A DNA stretch of 22,085 nucleotides from a virus: positions 64,001 through 86,085 of the IMG/VR virus record IMGVR_UViG_3300048839_000489; one strand, given 5' to 3'. Shown here in pieces: positions 7,549 through 15,098 of the stretch; position 1 is the stretch's first letter, and every line of letters starts with the position of its first letter. Below the pieces are notes generated by a model, which was not told the DNA's origin, did not search any database, and saw nothing but the letters and a program-made list of their open reading frames with translations. Position numbers and translations under genes: made by a program.

Positions 7549-8832
7549 TTACTTCCCAATAATCCTATTAGTTTCAGGTTCAAATTTTAAAGTGATAGTT
7601 CCGATTGGCCCGTTTCTAGCTTTAAGAATTATGAACTCCATTAGATTTTTATACTTGCTTTCTTTGTTGTAGTAGTCATCTCTATAAAGACCTACGACGA
7701 AATCTGCGTCTTCTTCCAAGTTACCCGACTGTCTAAGGTCAGACATGATCGGTCTTTTATTCTCTCTGGCTTCAACGCTTCTGTTCAACTGAGAAACCCC
7801 AACCATACATACTGATTGGTCGTTAGCAATCAACTTACACATTCTCGAAATTCTTCCGAGCTCTTGGGTTTGATTGTCACCTCTCTCAGCCATCAGCTGT
7901 AGGTAGTCAAGGTAGACAACTTCTACTCCGTGGTTAGCTCTAAACTTCTGTACTGTGCTATCCACATAATGTATGTCAGAAGTAAACGATGTGTCAATGT
8001 AAATTGGGAATTTTCTAATCTTTGTTATAGATTCACCAATAAGACCGACTTCATCTTTTGTTAGCAAACCGAGTCTGATTTTCTGTAGTTCTACTCCAGA
8101 ATCTATAGCCACCAATCTTTCCACGAGTGAATTGTAATTCATTTCTTTTTCAAAGAAAAGAACTGGAACACCATTCTTACCGTCAGTTAGAATTGAATTA
8201 CAAATAAGACCGGTCTTGCCCTGAGAAGGTCTTCCTCCAAGAATAAGCCAATCCCCAGGAGACTTTCCACCAGTAGATACATCAATGTCACTAATTCCCC
8301 AAGAATGACCTCTAACTCCAGGATTCTTTGTTCTGGCTATAATCTCTTCAAAAGCGCTCCTGATGTTATCTGCAATATGATAAGCACCACTACTACCTGA
8401 TAGCTCTGTAAGAGACTCCATAGTTGTTTTGAAATCCCTGATGCTTGATTCTACATTATCAGCAGTCAGCTCTCCAGCCTTTACTTTTGAAGCGGCTGAT
8501 ACAAACATTCGCGCTTTATAACTCAAAACTAAAAGGTTGCAGTACTCTTTAAAGTTTTCAGGCGGAAAAGACATTGCCAATATCTGCTCTATGTATTCTC
8601 TTCCTCCAACCTTGGCTAGAAGACCGGAGCCTTCTAGCGAACTTATAAGTAAGTGAGCATCGGCTATAAGCTGTCTTTCATTTAGGGATTCCAGTTCCTG
8701 AAATATTACTTGGTTGGCAGATGAGGAAAACATAAAGAATCTTACACCACATCCAAAATAAAAATCAGGGTTCTTTATAACAGTAGAAAGAACTGCCAAC
8801 TCATTCTCATAAGAGAATAATTTATCACTCAT
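7549..8832 (-). CDS. dnaB: Replicative DNA helicase, DnaB family
   Basis: 427 residues. An N-terminal helical DnaB domain spans about residues 1-105, then a linker, then the RecA-like motor. Walker A is GGRPSQGKT at 199-207; H1a is preceded by GDWLILGG. H2 is FFEKEM near 227-231. Walker B is VVYLDYLQLM at 305-314, with D309. The glutamine and arginine-finger region is VGVSQLNRSVEARENKRPIMSDLRQSG at 344-370. These are standard for hexameric 5'-3' helicases that unwind the fork. It is a little shorter than host DnaB (~450). No primase domain or DnaG-like gene is in the window. The start lies in AGGAGG..GACGATG and overlaps the upstream gene by 8 nt. Confidence 0.95.
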   Translation of the reverse strand: MSDKLFSYENELAVLSTVIKNPDFYFGCGVRFFMFSSSANQVIFQELESLNERQLIADAHLLISSLEGSGLLAKVGGREYIEQILAMSFPPENFKEYCNLLVLSYKARMFVSAASKVKAGELTADNVESSIRDFKTTMESLTELSGSSGAYHIADNIRSAFEEIIARTKNPGVRGHSWGISDIDVSTGGKSPGDWLILGGRPSQGKTGLICNSILTDGKNGVPVLFFEKEMNYNSLVERLVAIDSGVELQKIRLGLLTKDEVGLIGESITKIRKFPIYIDTSFTSDIHYVDSTVQKFRANHGVEVVYLDYLQLMAERGDNQTQELGRISRMCKLIANDQSVCMVGVSQLNRSVEARENKRPIMSDLRQSGNLEEDADFVVGLYRDDYYNKESKYKNLMEFIILKARNGPIGTITLKFEPETNRIIGK

Positions 8833-9232
8833 CGTCTACCTCCTCAATTAACCTCATAGATTTTTCTACATCAATTTTCTTCATAGAAGCTTTAAACTTA
8901 AGTGCTTCTGTAATTTTCTTGTCTAGCGATTCATACGCCCCAGTTGTAATCTCAGCCTCAAAAGCTGATTCTAATCTATCTACACAAATCTTATAGAGCA
9001 GTCCGTAAGGTAGCTCTTTTATATCTTCACGTTTTCCTATATCAATGATAGAAAAAAATACCGCGGTCTTTCCAAAAATCTTTACTAAGTGCCCAAGCTT
9101 AGCTATGTCAGTTCTCGATACCGGAACTGAGAATATACTTGCATACAGCTGAGCCAAGACACTTCCTGGATTAGTGGTAGACCTTAGCATATTAAAATAA
9201 AGATCTGCAATTCCTTCACTTTTTACTGTCAT
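8825..9232 (-). CDS. Unknown helical protein directly upstream of DnaB
   Basis: 135 residues, mainly helical and charged, with no signal peptide or membrane segment. The N-terminal half (IADLYFNMLRSTTNPGSVLAQLYASIFSVPVSRTDIAKLGHLVKIFG) looks like a compact helical domain. The C-terminal part is lysine/glutamate-rich. GGAG lies 8 nt before the ATG, and its stop overlaps the helicase start by 8 nt. Position next to dnaB would fit a helicase accessory or loader, but it has no AAA+ motif, so this remains a positional guess. Confidence 0.6.
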   Translation of the reverse strand: MTVKSEGIADLYFNMLRSTTNPGSVLAQLYASIFSVPVSRTDIAKLGHLVKIFGKTAVFFSIIDIGKREDIKELPYGLLYKICVDRLESAFEAEITTGAYESLDKKITEALKFKASMKKIDVEKSMRLIEEVDDE

Positions 9233-9234
9233 AT

Positions 9235-9546
9235 CTAAATCTCCAGTTCTTCTTCTTCCTCCAAAAGAGAGTCGAACAGACCATTACTGTTGCATGAAAT
9301 TACGTCGAATATTCCAGCCTCAATGCCACAGATAACTCTGTGTGGCATTTTCAGTTCGAGCTGATAGTTTATAGCCTCAATAACTTCGTGTAGGAGGGTG
9401 GACTTTATCATGCTGTCAGACATATCTTTTCTTATGTAGATTATCTGATGGTCAAGATCCACACACCCCAAATTCTCCTGCAAGCTTTCCAAATTATCCT
9501 CAATGATAACCCTGTACTCTACGCCAAGAATGTTTATACTTTTCAT
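9235..9546 (-). CDS. Putative metallopeptidase-like protein (HExxE)
   Basis: 103 residues. TLLHEVIEAINYQLELKMPH at residues 50-69 has HEVIE (H53, E54, E57), a zincin-like helix with glutamate where the second histidine normally stands. A helical segment follows (VICGIEAGIFDVI), then a very acidic tail. Phage proteins of this kind (LLHE.IEA.NY.L.L..PH) are common and are called metallopeptidase-like, but activity is uncertain because of the missing second histidine. No Shine-Dalgarno lies before the ATG. A very strong GC hairpin at 9556-9580 ends 9 nt upstream, so translation may be hairpin-controlled. Confidence 0.6.
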   Translation of the reverse strand: MKSINILGVEYRVIIEDNLESLQENLGCVDLDHQIIYIRKDMSDSMIKSTLLHEVIEAINYQLELKMPHRVICGIEAGIFDVISCNSNGLFDSLLEEEEELEI

Positions 9547-9555
9547 GTTTATATG

Positions 9556-9580
9556 GAGGGGGGACTTTTAATCCCCCCTC
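9556..9580 (-). promoter_or_regulatory. Very stable 9-bp GC hairpin in the SSB / metallopeptidase-like intergenic gap
   Basis: GAGGGGGGA (9556-9564 on the plus strand) pairs perfectly with TCCCCCCTC (9572-9580) around a 7-nt loop. It is not followed by a U-run on the minus strand, so it is unlikely to be a full terminator. The only purine-rich Shine-Dalgarno-like bases upstream of the ATG at 9546 are buried in the stem. It may limit translation or trim expression after the SSB gene. Confidence 0.7.
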
Positions 9581-9592
9581 TATTATGTATAA

Positions 9593-10390
9593 CTAGCTAG
9601 GGCTTCCGAAGAGCTCGTCAGCAGTAAGCTGAGCTTGAAGAATTTTATCGTCATTGATAATAGTCTTTTCAAACTCGGCTGCAGCGTTTCCTGCTTTTCT
9701 AGCTGCAAAGATATCTCTAAGAGATACGCCTCTTTGCAGATCGAGAAGTTCTACCGCTGTTAACTCGATAGTAACTTTATTCAAGTCAACCAAATCCGCT
9801 TCTGAGTACTCAGGCGCTGGGCTTGGAGCACCTGGAATTGGAGTGATAGTCTTATCCTTTCCAGAACCGGATACCATCAACATGATGTCATAATTAGTAA
9901 TGCCGATCTTCTCACCTGCGGAATCTAGAATGGCGTTATTGACTGCTCCCAAATGGTCAAACAAAGTCACGCCTCTTGATAAGACCTTGACCTTATTAGA
10001 AGGCTCTGGTGTTACTCCTGCGATAATGGCGGAGCACTTAGAGCAGTTAGATGCCGTAGCTGGATTCTCTGCTCCACAGCTTGGGCAGACCTTGACCAAT
10101 GTTTTATCAAAAACATTGACCATGTAAACTTTTCTCTTTGGAATATACCTTGGGTCATCTCTAAATCCATCTGGGTTCTGCATAATGATAGATTTATTTG
10201 TAGCGCAGATTGGGCACTCATCTCCAAGACATTTAACTGTAGCTTTGTTGATGTAGTGAGTATCTACTACTGTGTACCCTTTAGACAAAATCCTGATAGT
10301 TGCATTGGTATTTAGATTGAGGAATAATGTTTTCTTCTGGGTAAATGGTTTCTGTTCTTGTTTTGATGTTCCGAATTCTTCTTGTGTCAT
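9593..10390 (-). CDS. gp32-like single-stranded DNA-binding protein
   Basis: 265 residues. The N-terminal region has the phage SSB pattern FLNLNTNATIRIL, followed by ATVKCLGDECPICATNKS (C54, C59, C62). This zinc knuckle and its preceding strand are typical of gp32-like OB-fold SSBs. A second zinc ribbon, CPSCG (C102, C105) and CSKC (C116, C119), is inserted and is less usual. The protein ends with a Pro-rich linker (TPIPGAPSPAPEYSE) and an acidic/hydrophobic tail (LTADELFGSPS), probably for partner contacts. It coats ssDNA at the fork and interacts with the helicase, RecA and polymerase encoded nearby. AAAAGGA precedes the ATG. Confidence 0.8.
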   Translation of the reverse strand: MTQEEFGTSKQEQKPFTQKKTLFLNLNTNATIRILSKGYTVVDTHYINKATVKCLGDECPICATNKSIIMQNPDGFRDDPRYIPKRKVYMVNVFDKTLVKVCPSCGAENPATASNCSKCSAIIAGVTPEPSNKVKVLSRGVTLFDHLGAVNNAILDSAGEKIGITNYDIMLMVSGSGKDKTITPIPGAPSPAPEYSEADLVDLNKVTIELTAVELLDLQRGVSLRDIFAARKAGNAAAEFEKTIINDDKILQAQLTADELFGSPS

Positions 10391-10405
10391 TTTGTTTTTT
10401 CCTTT

Positions 10406-10690
10406 TTATTTGTTTTGTAGGCTTTCGAGAAGCTTCTCGAAAGTTATAGTTCTTTCTTTTTCAACATACTCTAGGGCTTCTTCTAGAGTGCCTTGTGGTC
10501 TTTTAGTTCTAAGTTGCATATATGATAGATAAGACCACTCAATGTCTACCAACTGCAGATACCTAAGCAATCGCATGGAATCTGGATTAGTAATCACTAC
10601 TTCTGGGATTTCTGTAATGGTGTCACTGAACTTAATGTTCTGATAATCTCCAAGTGAGAATATCCTCTCAGCTAAAACAGACTTATTCAT
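10406..10690 (-). CDS. Unknown small protein
   Basis: 94 residues. The N-terminus is beta-like (NIKFSDTITEIPEVVITNPDSMRLLRYL). The rest is helical with a charged final helix (TLEEALEYVEKERTITFEKLL). No motif is recognised. It overlaps the upstream gene by 8 nt and precedes SSB by 16 nt, so it belongs to the RecA-SSB stretch and is probably expressed with them. Confidence 0.65.
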   Translation of the reverse strand: MNKSVLAERIFSLGDYQNIKFSDTITEIPEVVITNPDSMRLLRYLQLVDIEWSYLSYMQLRTKRPQGTLEEALEYVEKERTITFEKLLESLQNK

Positions 10691-10898
10691 TTAATGTCTT
10701 TCCTTCCTTTAAAATCTTATCTGCCTCCATCCAAGCAAGCACAGCTTCTTCACCCTCAAATACATTATCTGGATAAAGAGCATACTTCAAAGATCCTGAT
10801 TCCATAGACGAAATGCGTTCTTTGTCCTCTTCCGTCATCTCCAACATAATGGGAACCTCTGTAGGACTATACCACGTATCGCCAATTTTAACTTTCAT
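10683..10898 (-). CDS. Unknown small protein
   Basis: 71 residues from the ATG at 10898, which has GAGG about 6 nt upstream and overlaps the end of recA by 11 nt. A GTG at 10910 would extend it by four residues. The sequence begins KVKIGDTWYSPTEVPIMLEM, a beta-hairpin-like stretch. It is followed by acidic helices (TEEDKERISSM; EEAVLAWMEADKILKEG). No family is recognised. The overlap on both sides argues that it is real. Confidence 0.65.
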   Translation of the reverse strand: MKVKIGDTWYSPTEVPIMLEMTEEDKERISSMESGSLKYALYPDNVFEGEEAVLAWMEADKILKEGKTLNE

Positions 10899-11910
10899 CC
10901 TTAGCCTCACTTTCTTCTAACTGTTTTTCAAGTTCTGAAATATCTATAGACGTATACTTGTTGATAACTCCGTACACTGTCTTTTCAATAGACTCCACAA
11001 TTTCTGGGTGTTCTTGTATAAAGCTACCAGCGGCGATTTTTCCCTGACCCAAAGATGTGTCCTCATACTTATAGTACGAACCCTTCTTCTTGATAACACC
11101 AAGCATGGTACAGAAATCAATGATGTCAGAGTACTTGTCAACTCCTTTTCCAAAAATAATTGGAATTGTGTAGCTTCTAAATGGTGCTGACATTTTATTC
11201 TTTCTAATAACAAACTTAGTCTGAATACCGATAGTCTCACCGCCGACCTTCATACTTTCGCCCTTATTCAAGGCAATTCTGAGACTGGTGAAGTGTTTCA
11301 GTGCGTGACCGCCAGGGGTTTCATATCCACCCATGTAGGAGCCAACCTTATCTCTAACCTGATTTAGAAGAACTAACGCTACGTTGTTTTCTGAGACTAT
11401 GTAACTGTTTCTGCGAAGAAACTTTGAAACCATTCTAGCCAACAATCCTACATTAGCATCCTCAAAGTCATCTTCTTTTTCTTTCTTTGGAGCTAACGAA
11501 CCGATTGAGTCCAATATTACCAGACTGAAACTACCGGAGGCTACTCCCATTTCAACCATATTGAAAGCGTCTTCTGCGGTTTCTGGATTTAGAATTACAA
11601 GTCTTTCTTTATCAAAAACTTCTCCAACCATATCTCTAAGAAGTGTATAGTCCAGCATGTTTTCAGCATCAACGTAGAGCGCATTTCCTCCGGCTAATAA
11701 ACACTCCTTAACTATAGACATGGCTAAGGTTGTTTTACCAGAACCTTCAGACCCGAAGATTTCAGTAATCTTGCCTCTGGGAATTCCACCTACTCCGATA
11801 GAGACATCCATAGACATGCATCCAGTTGAGATTACGTCTACTACGTCACCTTCCTCAACTAGAACCTTTTCTCCGAACCTTTCTAAAATATCTTCAACAA
11901 AATCCTTCAT
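10888..11910 (-). CDS. recA: RecA-like recombinase
   Basis: About 340 residues; two ATGs stand in tandem (11913 and 11910), and the second has the better distance to AAGGAG. Walker A is GSEGSGKTT near 54-62, then the strand LYVDAEN near 79-85 that holds the catalytic glutamate region. Walker B is LVILDSIGSL near 131-140. The L2 DNA-binding loop region is NQVRDKVGSYMGGYETPGGHALKH near 184-207. This is closer to bacterial RecA than to T4 UvsX. It would do homologous pairing in recombination-dependent replication with the SSB, resolvase and Cas4-like nuclease encoded alongside. The acidic tail (EKQLEESEAKDES) is RecA-like. The start overlaps the adenine methyltransferase stop. Confidence 0.95.
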   Translation of the reverse strand: MKDFVEDILERFGEKVLVEEGDVVDVISTGCMSMDVSIGVGGIPRGKITEIFGSEGSGKTTLAMSIVKECLLAGGNALYVDAENMLDYTLLRDMVGEVFDKERLVILNPETAEDAFNMVEMGVASGSFSLVILDSIGSLAPKKEKEDDFEDANVGLLARMVSKFLRRNSYIVSENNVALVLLNQVRDKVGSYMGGYETPGGHALKHFTSLRIALNKGESMKVGGETIGIQTKFVIRKNKMSAPFRSYTIPIIFGKGVDKYSDIIDFCTMLGVIKKKGSYYKYEDTSLGQGKIAAGSFIQEHPEIVESIEKTVYGVINKYTSIDISELEKQLEESEAKDES

Positions 11911-12482
11911 CATGTCTCCTTATCAAACATTTTTTCATTTATCTGGTTTCCCCAGGAATCCCACCCAGGCTTTGACTGTCTAGCGAAAAGTTCTATTCTG
12001 GGTAAATCTCCTACTAGCGATACTATGTCGTCACGTATTCCATCCGGCTTTCTTGAATGCTCTCTCAAAGGATGTATCTGTAAGTTTCTTACACTTGCGG
12101 ACACTCTAGATATTTTTCCCTTGGTAGCCAGTAAGCACAGCTCTGGATTACTTCTAGTCCAATTTCCACCGCCAAAATGGTATGTGTTTTTTGTAGTTTT
12201 TACCCAAGTGAATGCGACAGTTTTGTACTCAAATCCCCACGAACTAATTACATCGAGGGCTAGCGGTAACTTAGAATTCATTATCCAAAGAAACAATATT
12301 GCATTAGGCTCTGTCAAATTCTTTATAGGAAGTTCCACAATATCAGAATCTTTCATTGTTGGATATAGCTTCGACTTCGCCTCTTCAGACAGGTCTTTTC
12401 TTTTCTGGAAATTGTATTCCCAGGGCGGGTCTGCGTAAATGATATTATACTTTTTTTCTAAAGGTAACTCTGTGTATTCCAC
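11910..12482 (-). CDS. MT-A70 family N6-adenine methyltransferase
   Basis: 190 residues from a GTG at 12482, with AGGAG 5 nt upstream. It holds IIYADPPWEY (D18-P-P-W21), the catalytic motif of the MT-A70 family, then LFLWIMNSKL and GFEYKTVAFTWVK. The family tail follows as TRSNPELCLLATKG, HPLREHSRKPD and RIELFARQSKPGWDSWGNQ. Bacterial and phage members usually methylate adenine in DNA, often without a restriction partner; RNA methylation is possible for the family. No restriction enzyme gene is beside it. A role in protecting phage DNA from host restriction or in timing replication is inferred. The stop overlaps the recA start. Confidence 0.9.
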   Translation of the reverse strand: MEYTELPLEKKYNIIYADPPWEYNFQKRKDLSEEAKSKLYPTMKDSDIVELPIKNLTEPNAILFLWIMNSKLPLALDVISSWGFEYKTVAFTWVKTTKNTYHFGGGNWTRSNPELCLLATKGKISRVSASVRNLQIHPLREHSRKPDGIRDDIVSLVGDLPRIELFARQSKPGWDSWGNQINEKMFDKET

Positions 12483-12483
12483 G

Positions 12484-13032
12484 CTAACTCCTGTATATTA
12501 CAAATCCAGTTTCCTTTGCTAGTCCGGCGTAGGAATGTTCAAGATTGTAAAGAAATTCTTCTACTCCGCCCTCATTGATTATGCCTACAAGATAAAGAAG
12601 TTCCATTGCTGATGACTGTGTAGTATCTGTATCTATAGCATATCCAGAAAGAATGGAGAGACCGGATACATCTAACAACTCTCTGGGGTTTACGTTTTCT
12701 GTGCTCAGTGACGAGCATCCTGCAAGATGTAATATCTTATGCTTTAGTCCGTGTCTGTGTTTGTGTACAAGTTCAACGTAATCTATACCAAGCTTTTTAT
12801 GAAGACCAGAAAGTGCTTTTCCATCCTGCATATGAGATGAGAGGTAGAAAATATCATAGTCTTTCTTTTTGAAAATTTCAAAAAGATAATCTAACTCTTC
12901 CGAAGTATTGAATGTAAAGTATGCTACCTTGCACCCTGTTTCATTCTTTACAAGATTTAGCAATGTTTTATAGGTCTGTCTGTTATCAGTTATATCATTG
13001 TCCCATAGAGCTTCTGCACATAAGATTTTCAT
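12484..13032 (-). CDS. Caspase/CHAT-like putative cysteine protease
   Basis: 182 residues. A hydrophobic strand ends in a histidine, YDIFYLSSHMQDG (H67). A second strand ends in a cysteine, KILHLAGCSSLS (C106), followed by GLSILSGYAIDTDTTQSSAMELLYL. This strand-His ... strand-Cys, then SGY.....DW..S...LL, is the caspase-fold pattern seen in CHAT-like and DUF6642-like proteins. The canonical SHG is SHM here, so activity is uncertain. AAGGG precedes the ATG. It lies between the polymerase and the adenine methyltransferase in a replication operon, an odd place for a protease. Fold call from motif reading only; substrate unknown. Confidence 0.55.
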   Translation of the reverse strand: MKILCAEALWDNDITDNRQTYKTLLNLVKNETGCKVAYFTFNTSEELDYLFEIFKKKDYDIFYLSSHMQDGKALSGLHKKLGIDYVELVHKHRHGLKHKILHLAGCSSLSTENVNPRELLDVSGLSILSGYAIDTDTTQSSAMELLYLVGIINEGGVEEFLYNLEHSYAGLAKETGFVIYRS

Positions 13033-13034
13033 AT

Positions 13035-14951
13035 TTATCCCTTACCCCAACGCTTACTTACTCGGCTGTCAACAACTGCTGGTATCTCTCCAAGGAACGG
13101 TTGAAACGCTCCCACCATGCAATTTCTCATAAAGTCTTCTCCATCTTTCAACACTGTATCACTGACTTCACACACAATTTCATCGTGCACTTGAAGTACA
13201 GGATAGAACAAGTCACCAAATGGATTTAGATTGAACATATCGTACAATGCTATTTTAGTTATGTCTGCGCCACCTCCTTGAATAATCATGTTGAAACCTT
13301 CTCTTCTAATTCTGGCTTCAAGTTTTTCCAGCTCCTTTGGGCTACCATAAACAGGTGCAGATTCAAAGAATCTTTTTCTTCCCATCGGAGTTACAGAATA
13401 TCGTCTCTTCAGAATTATATCTTCTACAGCATTCTTAAAAGCCGTAAGTACGGGATATCCAGCATAGAAGTCGTCTAACATGCTCAAGGCTTCTGCCTTG
13501 CTTACAGAGAAGTTTCTCATCAACCCGAACTCTGTAGTTCCATATAGGATGGCAAAGTTCATTGTCTTACCAAAGTTTCTTTCTTCAGGAGTAACTTCTT
13601 TTAGTGACTTATTAAATCTGTTAGCGGCTGTGGCTGTGTGCATGTCAGAGCCTGACACGTATGCATCAATAATTTTAGGCTCTTTAGAGAGGGCTCCAAC
13701 TAATCTATACTCCTGTTGTGAATAGTCCATAGAAATAAAGCTGTAACCATCCCGCGCCACAAACCCTTCTCTGTATCCACCTTTTCTAGGTAGGTTCTGC
13801 ATGTTTGGATTTCTAGAAGAAAATCTTCCTGTAGAAGTTCCCATCTGAAAATAATCGGTATGTATCTTACCCGTAACTGGGTTTATAAGATCAATTACAT
13901 TTTCCCCATAAGTAGAAATATTCTTTTCCACGCCTCTGATGTCTAGAAGCTTATCAATCACTTCATCTTTTGGAAGTTTATTAAGTATCTTTTCGTTTGT
14001 GGAGTCTGTCTTAATTCCTATAATATTGAATGCGTTTAGCATTTGCTTATGTGAATTAATGTTAAACTCTCCCTTAGCCCATTCCACTACAGCAGACGTA
14101 TCAAGTATATTTTCTAATTCAGTTCTAGCTCTTTTAGTCTTGATAGGTATACACAGCTTTTCCGCAAATTCTAGAGCATTTGAAAACTTCAGCTTAGGCT
14201 TGGAATTGTTTATTCTGTCAAAGACGATTGCTTTGAATTCTTCACTGTATTTTTTTGATAGTTCCTTAGCGTCATTAGTAAGCTGTCTCCAATGTGGAAC
14301 ATCGAGGGATACGCCGTGCAGTTCCATATCACTAACAACTTTCACAACTTTCATTTCCAAATCAACTACTTTAGCTAGACCCTTGGAGTTTATTTCTTCC
14401 AACTGGCTTTCTATAATCTTCCTTAGAAAGACAATATCCTTACCCGCATAGTCAATCTGTTCCTGAGAGAAATCTTCTAAGCTTTGACCTTCTACAATGA
14501 AGCTTTTCTGCATAGACTTGTCTAAATCTACAAAACAGTATTTTCTAACCAATTCAGCCAGAGAGTAAAGTTCTTTTCCTACACCTGTGTTTATAATTAC
14601 TTCTGCTATCATGGTATCGAATACTTTATTTAGATAAAGGTCTAAATCCACCTTTACCATTTCCACATCAAATTTGATGTTATGCCCTACATAAGTAGCC
14701 TCAGATTTGTTACATAAGTCAATGAGTCTAATTAGGAAATCTTTTCCAAGTCTAGCTCTGTTTACAACATAAACATCTTCATTAACCATAAACTGGTATA
14801 AAAGTGTTTTAGCTAAGTAGGGATTCAATCCGGTAGTTTCTGTATCGAAGAAGATATATTCGGGCTTACTTTTTATTTCTTCAATAAGTTTAGATATGGA
14901 ATCTTTGTTCTCTGTTATATCATAGATGTAATGTATCATATTAAATGACAA
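13035..14951 (-). CDS. polA: Family A DNA polymerase with 3'-5' exonuclease domain
   Basis: 638 residues if started at the TTG at 14951, or 634 from the ATG at 14939. The exonuclease domain has FFDTETTGLNP (D36, E38), GHNIKFD (H90, N91, D95) and YAGKDIVFL (D172). In the polymerase domain, motif A is SMDYSQQEYR (D409), motif B is ERNFGKTMNFAILYG (R458, K462, F466, Y470), and motif C is QVHDE (H589, D590, E591). There is no N-terminal 5' nuclease domain, as usual for phage replicases. The O-helix residue is F466, as in E. coli Pol I rather than tyrosine as in T7. It is the likely replicative polymerase working with DnaB and SSB. Its leader has an SD-hairpin arrangement that supports the TTG start. 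Confidence 0.95.
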   Translation of the reverse strand: MSFNMIHYIYDITENKDSISKLIEEIKSKPEYIFFDTETTGLNPYLAKTLLYQFMVNEDVYVVNRARLGKDFLIRLIDLCNKSEATYVGHNIKFDVEMVKVDLDLYLNKVFDTMIAEVIINTGVGKELYSLAELVRKYCFVDLDKSMQKSFIVEGQSLEDFSQEQIDYAGKDIVFLRKIIESQLEEINSKGLAKVVDLEMKVVKVVSDMELHGVSLDVPHWRQLTNDAKELSKKYSEEFKAIVFDRINNSKPKLKFSNALEFAEKLCIPIKTKRARTELENILDTSAVVEWAKGEFNINSHKQMLNAFNIIGIKTDSTNEKILNKLPKDEVIDKLLDIRGVEKNISTYGENVIDLINPVTGKIHTDYFQMGTSTGRFSSRNPNMQNLPRKGGYREGFVARDGYSFISMDYSQQEYRLVGALSKEPKIIDAYVSGSDMHTATAANRFNKSLKEVTPEERNFGKTMNFAILYGTTEFGLMRNFSVSKAEALSMLDDFYAGYPVLTAFKNAVEDIILKRRYSVTPMGRKRFFESAPVYGSPKELEKLEARIRREGFNMIIQGGGADITKIALYDMFNLNPFGDLFYPVLQVHDEIVCEVSDTVLKDGEDFMRNCMVGAFQPFLGEIPAVVDSRVSKRWGKG

Positions 14952-15006
14952 AACCTGAACTAAGTAATCAACAGATTTACATTTAATTCAGGTTAAAGAC
15001 TCCTTT
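14952..15006 (-). promoter_or_regulatory. Polymerase leader: Shine-Dalgarno, then hairpin, then TTG start
   Basis: AAAGGAG lies at 15006-15000 on the minus strand, 48 nt from the TTG. A 5-nt spacer (14999-14995) leads into an 8-bp stem, AACCTGAA (14994-14987) with TTCAGGTT (14959-14952), with a 27-nt loop. The stem ends exactly at the TTG. Folded, the effective spacing is 5 nt, which is ideal. No other Shine-Dalgarno is near the TTG or the ATG at 14939. The design is like the T4 gene 25 hairpin-shortened ribosome binding site. Confidence 0.65.
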
Positions 15007-15024
15007 CAAGAGTTAGTATTTGAG

Positions 15025-15098
15025 TAGGGACGACAGGATTTGAACCTGCGATCTCTTGCTCCCAAAGCAAGCGCGATGCCGGACTACGCTACATCCCT
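15025..15098 (-). tRNA. tRNA-Pro(UGG)
   Basis: A 7-bp acceptor stem (AGGGATG with CGTCCCT), anticodon loop TTTGGGA, T-arm GCAGG/CCTGT with loop TTCAAAT. Discriminator A, no encoded CCA. It is the last tRNA of the array in the direction of transcription, just before the polymerase leader. Confidence 0.93.

Noticed and set aside
822-14451. Plus-strand open frames (for example 13939-14451, 12025-12438, 6776-7099)
   Set aside because: All lie opposite strong minus-strand genes with clear domains and lack Shine-Dalgarno and conserved motifs; they are shadows.
14952-14994. Intrinsic terminator between tRNA-Pro and polymerase
   Set aside because: The stem is AT-rich with a 27-nt loop, and only a few U follow; its exact placement next to the TTG fits translation control better.
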